Below, in pieces: positions 33,207 to 41,079 of a stretch of 55,986 bases of DNA. Within the stretch, counting starts at the first letter, position 1. The number at the start of each line of letters is the position of its first letter. The notes beneath the pieces are model-generated. The model saw only the letters and a list, made by a program, of their open reading frames with translations, made no database searches and had not been told where the DNA came from. Source of the DNA: Cyanobacteria bacterium REEB67. GTDB lineage: Bacteria > Cyanobacteriota > Vampirovibrionia > Obscuribacterales > Obscuribacteraceae. The stretch lies in contig JAGXAB010000041.1 of NCBI GenBank assembly GCA_018971775.1, positions 1-55,986 of the forward strand, read 5' to 3'. The translations under genes and the position numbers were made by a program.

Positions 33207-35818
33207 TTGCTTACAGCAAGCATGTTGGCCAGGAGGCGATAGGCTCCGGGCACACCGGCGGGCAACTGACGGAAGAAAGCGAGGCCTGTATAGATATAGT
33301 GCCCCTTGCCATATTGAGCAACGAGCAAGCCACCCTTGAGGGGTGTCTCGCCGGCATCGCCGCAGGCGACAATCGGCCTAAAATGCTCGTCCCACCTATC
33401 GGCGAAATAAAGACCACGCTCCTGCACCCAGCCCTCAAAATCGGAAGGGCCGATTTTATTTGGAGTGGAAAGAATCGGATTTTCCGGCGCGAGGAAAGTG
33501 ACGGCGGCCTTCTCATCGGTGACTCGACCAGGCCCTATATGCAAATCAAAAGGCGCTAGCTTCTCGGCATTTAACTTATCTGGTCGGTTGTACTGGACAA
33601 TCACCGTGCCACCACCCTTGATATAGTCGAGAAGTACAGGCATGGCCGCGGCGATATTTTTGCGCAGGTTAAAAGCACGCACACCAAGAACCACTGCGTC
33701 CACTCCGGCAAGTTGCTCAAGAGTCAGATGACCGTCGTCCAGTCCTTTGACGGTGAAGCCCATTTGCCTCAGATTTTCAGGCAGGCTATCTCCTGCGCCC
33801 GGCAGGTAACCTACGGTTTTGCCGGTGGTGGCGAGATCCAGACAAACAGCCTTCAGTATCGCCGGCGATTGCAACAGCTGGGTCGGAATATGGGGATAGT
33901 CAATTTGCTCGCTCTGATTGCGATAAAGCACACCATTGACGGTGGCGGCGGCGCTGACATTTACTGTTTCCAATTTTGACGAAGCAGTGAGGGTAAATTT
34001 AAAATGCTCTTGATCACCGGCCTTTTGCAGTGTAAAAGGCAAAATGGCAGGCTCGACTTTCCAACCAGTGGGTGCAGCGAGTTGCACACGGCCGCTTACC
34101 CGGGCGCGAGCGGCCGTGACAACAACCTCGACAGTCTTTGTCGCGCCTGGTGCAAAAAGCACCGGCCCGGAGAGGAAATGCAAGGCAACCGGCTGAATAA
34201 CATCGAGACGGCGGCTGGTCTTATTGATTTGAGCGGCAAGAGAGCCGCTCAACATCATCACCGGCTCATCGTCCATTCTGATTTTCTGACCGCCAATTTC
34301 AAAATTGTATTCGATCGGAAAGGCCGGTGCGTTTTCAGCACTGCCTATTAATCTGGCATCATCGGTATGAAACATACCAGGCGTACCCTCAGCACGCAGC
34401 CACCAGGGCTGAGTCAAAGGCGTCGAGGCCGGCAAAATCTGACGGTCCTGCCAGATTTTTGCATCGTTATAATGCACATCGACTTTATGCGCCACTTCCT
34501 GCCCGACCGTCGGATAGTTGACCGAGAGCAGCTGCACTTTGATTTTGTCAGAGAGATGATTGCGCAAAAGCAGACGATGCTCGAGGTCCATAGACTCTCC
34601 CGGCACGACATCAGCTTGAGTGATCCTGGTCTGCACGTCGAGACCAAGACAGCTCTGCAAAATGCGATCGAGCAAAGCTTGCTTTTGCTTCAATATATAG
34701 CTGTCTTCTTTTGTCACCTTCAGGTCCTGGAGCATCAGGCGCAAATCAAGCAGGTCCGGCACACTGGCACCGACATCGACGGCTTTGAAAGAGCCAATAA
34801 TCTGGTCGATTTTTGCCTCGATTTTTTTGGCCACCTCGGCAGTTTTTTCATTTCCATCAGCGAGGCGCGTCCAGCTGGTATCGACACCTTCCATGATGTC
34901 GCTCTTCATAGCGGCACCGTCTAACAGGGCAAAGGATTCGCTGCGCTCCGGATTGTCGGCACCGGGAAATTTAAAGGTATCAAAGCCCTGGGTCTTGTGC
35001 ATGGCGCGGCTCGCTCCGGCAATATTATTGAACGTTTCGCCGGAGACGCTATCGCGGCCACCCGAGTCAATTTTTAGAAGCTCGCTACTGCCGACTTTGT
35101 CCTTTTGAAAAATCGACGTATTCCACATGATGCGCTTGGCCTGCCAGGGAGCCAGACCCTGTTCGGCAAAAGCCTTTGGATCGGCAGCGACCTTGAAGGC
35201 CTCCATGGCCAGGACTGCGGAAGCGGTGTGGTGGCCGTGCGTACCGCCCGGCGACGGCGAAAAGCGCGTGATGATAATATCCGGACGAAATTGTCTGATC
35301 ACGCGCACGATGTCTGAAAGGACTTCCTCTTTATTCCAGACATTTAGAGTTTCGCGATAGTCTTTGGAAAAACCGAAGTCTACGGCTCGACTGAAAAATT
35401 GCTGAGCACCATCGATGCGCCTGGCAGCGAGCAATTCTTGGGTGCGGGCGATGCCGAGCTTGGCGCCGAGATCCGAGCCCAGCACGTTTTGACCGCCGTC
35501 ACCGCGGGTGAGAGACATATAGGCGGTGCGATAGTTTCGGCCGCGCGAAAGATAAGCAAGCAGTTCAGTATTTTCATCATCGGGGTGAGCAGCTATGTAA
35601 AGCGCGCTACCCATCTCGCGCAGACTTTTCAGCTCATGAAGGATCGCCGCCGGCGATTCGCGTTTCATTTCCAACCCCGCACCACTAGGAGATAAAGCCG
35701 CACCCGGCAAAGAGCCGGACGCAAAAAGAAAAAGTGACGCCGCGCAAATCAAACCCGAGGCGATTGCGCGACGCCACATTCTCAAAGGCTGCCGTTGATG
35801 ATTGGCGGCCACTGCCAT
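33203..35818 (-). CDS. Large secreted PIG-L/LmbE-family deacetylase with ThuA-like C-terminus
   Basis: An 871-residue exported protein. A hydrophobic export signal lies at residues ~14-42 (WRRAIASGLICAASLFLFAS). The PIG-L domain follows at ~60-320, with zinc motif AAHPDDENTELL (residues 76-87), LTRGDGGQN, RFSPSPGGTHGHHTASAVLA and a helix-rich extension. The middle (~440-660) is beta-sandwich-like. The C-terminal ~190 residues resemble a ThuA/class I amidotransferase-like fold (VDAVVLGVRAF, LLDYIKGGGTVIVQYN, YGKGHYIYTGLAFFRQ). It probably deacetylates an N-acetyl sugar or glycoconjugate outside the cytoplasm. ATG 35818 is three bases after the DUF2911 stop. Its co-transcription with the symporter suggests release and uptake of an amino sugar. 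Confidence 0.85.
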   Translation of the reverse strand: MAVAANHQRQPLRMWRRAIASGLICAASLFLFASGSLPGAALSPSGAGLEMKRESPAAILHELKSLREMGSALYIAAHPDDENTELLAYLSRGRNYRTAYMSLTRGDGGQNVLGSDLGAKLGIARTQELLAARRIDGAQQFFSRAVDFGFSKDYRETLNVWNKEEVLSDIVRVIRQFRPDIIITRFSPSPGGTHGHHTASAVLAMEAFKVAADPKAFAEQGLAPWQAKRIMWNTSIFQKDKVGSSELLKIDSGGRDSVSGETFNNIAGASRAMHKTQGFDTFKFPGADNPERSESFALLDGAAMKSDIMEGVDTSWTRLADGNEKTAEVAKKIEAKIDQIIGSFKAVDVGASVPDLLDLRLMLQDLKVTKEDSYILKQKQALLDRILQSCLGLDVQTRITQADVVPGESMDLEHRLLLRNHLSDKIKVQLLSVNYPTVGQEVAHKVDVHYNDAKIWQDRQILPASTPLTQPWWLRAEGTPGMFHTDDARLIGSAENAPAFPIEYNFEIGGQKIRMDDEPVMMLSGSLAAQINKTSRRLDVIQPVALHFLSGPVLFAPGATKTVEVVVTAARARVSGRVQLAAPTGWKVEPAILPFTLQKAGDQEHFKFTLTASSKLETVNVSAAATVNGVLYRNQSEQIDYPHIPTQLLQSPAILKAVCLDLATTGKTVGYLPGAGDSLPENLRQMGFTVKGLDDGHLTLEQLAGVDAVVLGVRAFNLRKNIAAAMPVLLDYIKGGGTVIVQYNRPDKLNAEKLAPFDLHIGPGRVTDEKAAVTFLAPENPILSTPNKIGPSDFEGWVQERGLYFADRWDEHFRPIVACGDAGETPLKGGLLVAQYGKGHYIYTGLAFFRQLPAGVPGAYRLLANMLAVSK

Positions 35819-35820
35819 TT

Positions 35821-36678
35821 TTACTGCAGACCGGATTGCAAAACTTGATTGAGTCTTACATAGGCCGGATCGTTTGCTTTCTCAGCGAGTTCGGTCGAAT
35901 GCTTGGAAGCCGCCAGCGCACCCGGCTTGTCACCGAGCTTAGCGAGAATCTGCGCTTTCAAATAAGCGATATAGAAAGCATCACGCTCGACAAGAGCGGC
36001 ATCAACCCACTTCTTAGCTTGTTCGAGATCCTGACCATGATTGAAGTAAAAGAGCGCCGATTGGAAATAAGGTTTTTCCTTGGCATCGGAAGCCATGACG
36101 TCTTTGATTTCAGACAGGAGTTTGTCGACGTACGAGACTTCGAGCTTGATCGGCACGACCGTTTTATCCCAGGCCAGATTGATCAGCGAGGAATCGTCGC
36201 GAATCTCGTTGAATTCGATTGTGAAAGTATCAATCGGACGATCGATCTGTACGGGGGTTACCTTGAAGCGAGCAACATCGGCTTTCTGATCATATTTATA
36301 AGCACCCCACTGTTCGGAGCCCTTATTAATTATGATCGTCCACTGATCCTTGCCGGGAATAGTCATCAAAGCATATGTTCCGGCCGGGATTTCGGTGCCG
36401 TTCAACTTGACGGGGGTGCTAAAAACCAGCTTGGTGGCCTGGTTGGCACCGGTACGCCAGACCTTGTCGTAAGGGACGACGTCGCCGAAAATTTGACGCC
36501 CTTTGACACTCGGTCGGGAATAGTCGATCGAAATATCAGTCAGGCCAACATGCTGTTTGATACTGCAAGCCGGACTGGCAGCTGGAAACTCGACTTTTTT
36601 AGTTTGCGCCAGAGCGCCGGAATTAACCATCAATCCACAACCTAAGGCAAGAGTAAGAGTAATCGTTTTGAAATTCAT
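35821..36678 (-). CDS. Secreted DUF2911 protein with TPR-like tail
   Basis: A 285-residue protein with a signal peptide (MNFKTITLTLALGCGLMVNS, cleavage near ALAQ). Residues ~40-190 match DUF2911: DYSRPSVKGRQIFGDVVPYD, WRTGANQATKLVFSTPV, GTYALMTIPGKDQWTIIIN. The last ~90 residues are helical and TPR-like (KKWVDAALVERDAFYIAYL). The family is common in Bacteroidetes and related groups and its function is unknown. The frame opens at 36855, but ATG 36678 gives the signal peptide and is preferred. It is the first gene of the operon, so the operon promoter should lie between 36679 and ~36900. Confidence 0.85.
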   Translation of the reverse strand: MNFKTITLTLALGCGLMVNSGALAQTKKVEFPAASPACSIKQHVGLTDISIDYSRPSVKGRQIFGDVVPYDKVWRTGANQATKLVFSTPVKLNGTEIPAGTYALMTIPGKDQWTIIINKGSEQWGAYKYDQKADVARFKVTPVQIDRPIDTFTIEFNEIRDDSSLINLAWDKTVVPIKLEVSYVDKLLSEIKDVMASDAKEKPYFQSALFYFNHGQDLEQAKKWVDAALVERDAFYIAYLKAQILAKLGDKPGALAASKHSTELAEKANDPAYVRLNQVLQSGLQ

Positions 36679-36881
36679 ATAAATGTCCATTGAGGGCTGT
36701 TCACTACAACTTGAGAAGCATATTTTGGCACGGTGCTGGAAACAGAAAGCCAAGTGTTGTCGAACATTAACCTGAAGGAAAACAAAACCTGACTTCTTTT
36801 CTTTCCAGCGCTTCTGGCCTTTTAGCCAATTTGAGGCAATAATGGTGTTGATCATCGTTGCTCAGCAATCGGCCAGTCGCC

Positions 36882-36900
36882 AATGATGATTTATATCATT
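36882..36900. promoter_or_regulatory. Palindrome, candidate TetR-family operator
   Basis: AATGAT and ATCATT (36882-36887 and 36895-36900) form an inverted repeat with a seven-base spacer, total 19 bases. It lies 38 bases upstream of the GTG start of the TetR gene and in the divergent gap shared with the DUF2911/PIG-L/bacillithiol operon. TetR regulators usually bind such a site in their own divergent promoter region. The whole divergent gap from 36679 to 36938 shows no other gene. Confidence 0.45.
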
Positions 36901-36938
36901 ATTAGCGATAAAGTTAGATACAAATTTGGGGTGAAGCG

Positions 36939-37523
36939 GTGAAGTTAACAAAGGAACAAGCTTCCTTGAATCGCCGACAGATCATCGCAACGGCCGCGCA
37001 ATCTTTTCAGGAGCGTGGCGTCGATGCCGTCTGCTTAAACGAGATCATGAAGATGGCTGGTTTCACCCATGGCGGCTTCTACAATCACTTTGCATCAAAG
37101 GACGATCTTGTCGCCGAAGCCTTTGCTCAGGCATTCGCTCCGGCTGTCAAAGACGCGGCCGAAATTTCAAAATGCGATAAGGATTTCACCCGGGCCATCG
37201 AAGGCTATTTATCGACCGAACACCGCGACGATCCCGCCCACGGCTGCCCGACCGCCTCACTACTCTGTGACGCAGTGCGCCAGAACAAAGCGGCGCGCAA
37301 AGCCTACGCCACCGGCATCGAGTCGATAATCGAATCTTTTGCCGGTCGGATGACAGGCAGCAAAAAAGAAAAGCGCCAGGCAGCGATTAACATCCTCGCT
37401 TCGATGATCGGAGCAGTGCTGCTTTCTCGTGGCGTCGGAGATGCTGATGAAAAACTTTCCAGGGAAATTTTGGCGGCGGCACGCAGCAAAATTTGCATAA
37501 AAAAAGCAGCCAAAAAAACGTAG
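36939..37523 (+). CDS. TetR-family transcriptional regulator
   Basis: A 194-residue regulator. The N-terminal helix-turn-helix domain reads RRQIIATAAQSFQERGVDAV, then LNEIMKMAGFTHGGFYNHFASKDDLVAEAF, quoted in parts: MKMAGFTHGGFYNHFASK is the recognition region. The C-terminal ligand domain has DPAHGCPTASLLCDAV, a motif seen in AcrR/NemR-like TetR proteins that sense electrophiles or small organics, in which the Cys could be redox active. The start is a GTG with GGGGTGA upstream. It is divergent from the bacillithiol-linked operon, so control of that operon is a fair inference. Confidence 0.9.
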   Translation: MKLTKEQASLNRRQIIATAAQSFQERGVDAVCLNEIMKMAGFTHGGFYNHFASKDDLVAEAFAQAFAPAVKDAAEISKCDKDFTRAIEGYLSTEHRDDPAHGCPTASLLCDAVRQNKAARKAYATGIESIIESFAGRMTGSKKEKRQAAINILASMIGAVLLSRGVGDADEKLSREILAAARSKICIKKAAKKT

Positions 37524-37534
37524 AAAGCGCTCCT

Positions 37535-37559
37535 CGGCTTTTGTCACTTTAGCCGTTTT
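37535..37559 (+). terminator. Intrinsic terminator after the TetR gene
   Basis: CGGCT (37535-37539) and AGCCG (37551-37555) form a five-base-pair stem with an eleven-base T-rich loop, followed by TTTT. It lies 12 bases after the TetR stop and just before the end of the convergent gene at 37558. The stem is short, so confidence is moderate. Confidence 0.45.
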
Positions 37560-39261
37560 AGCCTCTTATCACCTGACCGTCCGGCAAGTCATTGAAAAAC
37601 TTTGCAAACCTGGCCAGTCCCTCAGTCCGCCCGCAGTCAAAAAGATTGCGCCAGATCTGAGCACTAGAGTCGTATACCTGCCGGCGCGGAGCCGTCAACA
37701 ATGACTGCAAGGAAACGGCGATTTCGTCCGGGCTTTGACGCAGGGAGCCCAGTTTGTGCGAAGAAGAAGAAGAAGAAGAAGAAGAAGAAGAAGAAGAAGA
37801 ATCTTTGTAAGCTTCAAAATCCAGAATAGGCCGACCGGCCATAGCGTTATAATCGAGCGAAAGAGTCGGCAACGCCGAGTAAACCGCATCGACAAGGGTT
37901 GTCGATTCGTGCGAGAGATAACAATCGGCAACAGGAAGATAGCTGTGGAGTTCTGGGGCCAGTCGCACGACACAACCATATTTTTCCAGCTCAAAGAAGC
38001 GCTCCAGAGGATAATCGAAACGGCTACGCGAGAAGAAGGGCTCACCGGGGGAGGGATGATACCGCAAATACAAAATCGGTCGCAGTCCATGTCGAGCTAC
38101 AAGAATTTTGATACTTTCGACAATCAAATTTTGAACATCAAGAGCCGCCGGACGATCGATCAAATTTGCCTGCCAGTCCAGACCGTACATTATTACCGGC
38201 GTTTCTTCAGCAAGCATATTATTCAGACGAGCTTCAGCACGACGCGCGCAAATGTACTCCCAGGAAGGGAAAATCTCACTAGTTATGGAACCGACAGTGA
38301 CCATAGTGTCCTCGCTCACGCCAAGCTCCGACCATACTTTTCGATCACGCTGTCCGGCAATCAAAAAGTGGTCTGCTCGCGAAAAGAGGGAGTGATAGGG
38401 ATCTCCGTAGACACTTCCATGCTCGAAATAAGCGACCTTTGGTTTTTTACTGCGCGGTAGGTCAAAAAGAACAAGGGGCAAACCCATGCCTGAATCACAA
38501 GCGACGACCAACTTGAAAGCCTGCTCTGTAAAAATTTTGGCTAAGCCGAGCTCCATTTTTAACTGAAAGGCTATTTGCTCAACTAAATAATCTTCCTCTG
38601 GAAATACCCGCAAAAAATCCTGTTCGAGCAGTTTTACTTGCGATCTGACCTGGTCTTGCAAAATAGCGAAGTGATGAGGCCTATCACTCCAGGTATCGCG
38701 GACGATATTTTCCGGGAGAAGCTCAATCAATTCGGCCGCCCCATTTATAGCGTCGCCGATAAAGCTCCTGTTCACCCCCGGCGCCGGCAAAATACCAACT
38801 TTCGGAAGCAGTTGCTTGATTGCTCCTGCCTGCCTCTGCGGCGGCGCATGGAAAAAAGGGATCAACTTGTAGGCAAGCCTGCGCATCGCCTCTCCAAATG
38901 GACCATCTAACCTGTCGCACTGACCGTAAAATCTAATCAGGTCCTCGCTAAAAGCACTGGCAATCGGGTATCGCCGGCGGAGCGATTGCAACTCAATTTC
39001 ATTTGCCTCCCGCCGCGCCCGGCGATAGACCTGGAGAAAAAGCCCGTATGACGATTCACCACCGGCAGTAGCAACAGACGATGTTTTTTCTGGTTCACGA
39101 AACAGTTCAGGAGCAAAAATCGGTACACGGGAATTTAACTCATCGATCAAAGCGGCCGCTAATGCGCTTTGATCGATTCGCGCCAGAGCTGGATTAGTCA
39201 AAGACAACAGAGAGCGCCTGAGCAACTTCTTTATTGACGAAAAAACAACATTGGTGGACAT
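37558..39261 (-). CDS. GT-B-like (CDP-glycerol/capsule-type) glycosyltransferase-like protein
   Basis: A 567-residue protein. The N-terminal ~200 residues are helical. Residues ~235-545 resemble the two Rossmann halves of GT-B enzymes, with an N-half ending VAYFEHGSVYGDPYHSLF and ADHFLIAGQRDRKVWSELGV, and a C-half with GRPILYLRYHPSPGEPF-like (LRPILYLRYHPSPGEPF), RLAPELHSYLPVADCYLSHES and TTLVDAVYSALPTLSLD. This resembles CDP-glycerol glycerophosphotransferases and UDP-GlcNAc 2-epimerase-like GT-B proteins of polysaccharide loci. A (TCT)14 tract inserts about 15 Ser near residue 490. A GGGAG ribosome site precedes ATG 39261. The neighbouring amidino-sugar operon supports a surface-glycan role (inference). 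Confidence 0.7.
   Translation of the reverse strand: MSTNVVFSSIKKLLRRSLLSLTNPALARIDQSALAAALIDELNSRVPIFAPELFREPEKTSSVATAGGESSYGLFLQVYRRARREANEIELQSLRRRYPIASAFSEDLIRFYGQCDRLDGPFGEAMRRLAYKLIPFFHAPPQRQAGAIKQLLPKVGILPAPGVNRSFIGDAINGAAELIELLPENIVRDTWSDRPHHFAILQDQVRSQVKLLEQDFLRVFPEEDYLVEQIAFQLKMELGLAKIFTEQAFKLVVACDSGMGLPLVLFDLPRSKKPKVAYFEHGSVYGDPYHSLFSRADHFLIAGQRDRKVWSELGVSEDTMVTVGSITSEIFPSWEYICARRAEARLNNMLAEETPVIMYGLDWQANLIDRPAALDVQNLIVESIKILVARHGLRPILYLRYHPSPGEPFFSRSRFDYPLERFFELEKYGCVVRLAPELHSYLPVADCYLSHESTTLVDAVYSALPTLSLDYNAMAGRPILDFEAYKDSSSSSSSSSSSSSSHKLGSLRQSPDEIAVSLQSLLTAPRRQVYDSSAQIWRNLFDCGRTEGLARFAKFFNDLPDGQVIRG
37760..37801 (-). repeat. (GAA)14 microsatellite encoding polyserine
   Basis: Fourteen GAA units on the plus strand read as TCT codons on the minus strand, producing an uninterrupted run of about fifteen Ser in the GT-B-like protein, between FEAYKD and HKLGSLRQ. 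It is the same repeat type as the tract in hemY (22262-22285). Because the unit is three bases, slippage alters tract length without breaking the frame. Confidence 0.95.
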
Positions 39262-39617
39262 CGAAGCTCCCGGGAAAGACGGTCAAATTTTACACGCTGG
39301 ATTAATAAAGACCGCAAAGAATGAAGGATAAAGATAACTGTCGAGAAGGCCATTCCGACGGGAAGAAGTAATTGGACTGCGGTTCAATTTCTCCTAAATT
39401 CAAGGCATTTGAAAATATTCATACTAGCAGCCAAGGAGGGTCATCTGACACTTTCCTGGCAGCAAAAAATGTGCTGATACCGGTTTCCGAACAAGCCCGA
39501 ATCGATCATTGCCTTAAGGCTCAAAGCAAGCGACAGAACGCATTAAGCAACACTTCATGGCTACTCTCACGCCAGGCGCTATCATGAGACCGAATCGAGC
39601 CTTTGATAGTGAACGAC
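39262..39617. other. Divergent intergenic region without a supported gene
   Basis: This gap of about 356 bases separates the GT-B-like gene (minus) from the hisH2 operon (plus). A 71-codon plus-strand frame at 39372-39587 has no ribosome binding site and no recognisable features, so I do not call it. The region must hold both promoters. The plus-strand promoter for the amidino-sugar operon is not obvious; TTCAAG (39397) and TACTAG are only weak matches. Confidence 0.6.
39287..39317 (-). promoter_or_regulatory. Possible promoter for the GT-B-like gene
   Basis: On the minus strand TTGCGG (39312-39317) is followed after 19 bases by TAAAAT (39287-39292), about 26 bases before ATG 39261. The spacing is longer than ideal, so this is a weak call. 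Confidence 0.3.
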
Positions 39618-40271
39618 ATGACTCTGGAAGTGGCAATTATTGACTACGCCTGCGGCAACATCGCCTCAGTGCGCAATGCTCTGCTGGCGCTGGGAGCAAA
39701 TGTCACGATTACATCGGATATATCTGTCCTCAAATCTGCCGATAGCTTGGTCCTGCCCGGGGTGGGAGCCTTCGGCCAAGGCATGACCAAACTAGCAGAA
39801 CGTAGTCTCGTGGATCCTCTGCGGGAATTGGTCCAGCAGGATAAAAAACCGATTCTGGGTATCTGCCTTGGCATGCAGATGCTGGCCAGCCGGGGCTTCG
39901 AGCACGGCGAGCATCAGGGCCTTGGCTTGATTGAAGGCGATGTCGTCAAACTAACCAAGACAAGCGAAGCGATAAACCTTCCACATGTAGGCTGGAATGA
40001 GGTGATACCTGAAGGGAGCAACGTACTCCTTGGCGACAATAATACCTCGAATAAAAGTTTCTATTTCGTCCATAGCTACCATCTAATCCCCGAACGTAAA
40101 ACGGACATAGCCGGCACCTGCAATCACGGCCAGCCCTTTTGCGCGGCGATAGCCAGAGAAAATATTTTCGGGACGCAGTTTCACCCTGAGAAAAGTCAAA
40201 AAGAAGGTCTGAATCTGCTTGGCAATTTTCTCAAATACAGCGCTGCTCAGGCAGGCAAAATAAATGCTTAA
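39618..40271 (+). CDS. hisH2: HisH-type glutamine amidotransferase of the amidino-sugar module
   Basis: A 217-residue class I glutamine amidotransferase that releases ammonia from glutamine. It has VAIIDYACGNIASVRNAL at the N-terminus, the nucleophile elbow GICLGMQML, and the catalytic His/Glu in GTQFHPEKSQ. It is a HisH homologue, but it is followed by a HisF homologue lacking a cyclase Asp and an N-acetyl-sugar amidotransferase. The set is therefore the polysaccharide type (HisH2-HisF2-WbpG), not histidine biosynthesis. ATG 39618 gives the normal N-terminus. The frame is open from TTG 39603. It overlaps hisF2 by eight bases. Confidence 0.88.
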   Translation: MTLEVAIIDYACGNIASVRNALLALGANVTITSDISVLKSADSLVLPGVGAFGQGMTKLAERSLVDPLRELVQQDKKPILGICLGMQMLASRGFEHGEHQGLGLIEGDVVKLTKTSEAINLPHVGWNEVIPEGSNVLLGDNNTSNKSFYFVHSYHLIPERKTDIAGTCNHGQPFCAAIARENIFGTQFHPEKSQKEGLNLLGNFLKYSAAQAGKINA

Positions 40272-41055
40272 AAACCGTTTGATTCCGGCGCTCTTTTTGA
40301 AGAATGGTTATCTCGTGCGCAGCGAAAACTTCCAGATACACCAGTCGCTGGGCAACGCCGTCCATCAGGTCGAACGTTTCAACGCATGGAACGTTGACGA
40401 GCTCATCTACATCGACATCAGCGAAGGCGAAGATCATCATATCGGTCGTGAGGATATGAAAATTAAAGGCGACACGGATTTTTTATCAATAATCGAATTG
40501 GTAGCAAGATCTTGTTTCATGCCGCTCACCGTCGGCGGTGGGATAAGAACAATCGAACACATCAGACAGAGGCTGAGCCGCGGAGCCGATAAGGTAATAG
40601 TAAATGCCCAGGCGATCAGAGAACCCGACTTCATAACAAAAAGCGCTCGTATTTTCGGAGAACAGTGCATTGTTGTATCGATCGACGCCCGCCGGGACAA
40701 GTCAGGACGCCTCGAAGTCGTTTCTGACCACGGGCGCCAGCCCACAGGCATGAGCCCGGCGGAATGGGCCAGGAAAGTAGCAACACTGGGGGCGGGCGAA
40801 ATTTTTCTCAACTCAGTGGACCGAGATGGTTCAGGACTAGGCTATGACATCGAGCTTTTACAGTCGGTAACAAACGCAGTCTCTATTCCGGTCATCGCCT
40901 GCGGTGGCGTAGGAAATTTCAAACATTTTGCTGCCGGAATACTTGAAGGTAAAGCAGCCGCAGTTGCAGCCGGCAATATTTTTCACTTCACAGAGCTGAG
41001 CGCACAGAAAGCCCGACAGGAGCTCGCTTCAATGAATGTGAACCTGAGAGCATAA
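40264..41055 (+). CDS. hisF2: HisF-like protein of the amidino-sugar module
   Basis: A 263-residue TIM barrel aligning directly to HisF: MLKNRLIPALFLKNGYLVRS against [20 protein letters not shown]. The cyclase base Asp11 is Phe here, while Asp130 is kept (VVSIDARRDKSG) and the phosphate loops TVGGGIRT and VIACGGVGNF are intact. Loss of Asp11 argues against imidazole glycerol phosphate cyclisation. In polysaccharide loci HisF2 is thought to channel ammonia from HisH2 to the sugar amidotransferase. It overlaps hisH2 and lies 24 bases before the amidotransferase start. Confidence 0.88.
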   Translation: MLKNRLIPALFLKNGYLVRSENFQIHQSLGNAVHQVERFNAWNVDELIYIDISEGEDHHIGREDMKIKGDTDFLSIIELVARSCFMPLTVGGGIRTIEHIRQRLSRGADKVIVNAQAIREPDFITKSARIFGEQCIVVSIDARRDKSGRLEVVSDHGRQPTGMSPAEWARKVATLGAGEIFLNSVDRDGSGLGYDIELLQSVTNAVSIPVIACGGVGNFKHFAAGILEGKAAAVAAGNIFHFTELSAQKARQELASMNVNLRA

Positions 41056-41079
41056 GCAATCTTGAGGAGATTTTCGGAA

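Noticed and set aside
39372..39587. 71-codon plus-strand frame upstream of hisH2
   Set aside because: No ribosome site, no recognisable features; likely chance.
39618..41055. HisH/HisF as histidine biosynthesis genes
   Set aside because: HisF lacks Asp11 and both are coupled to an N-acetyl sugar amidotransferase, which fits glycan amidination instead.
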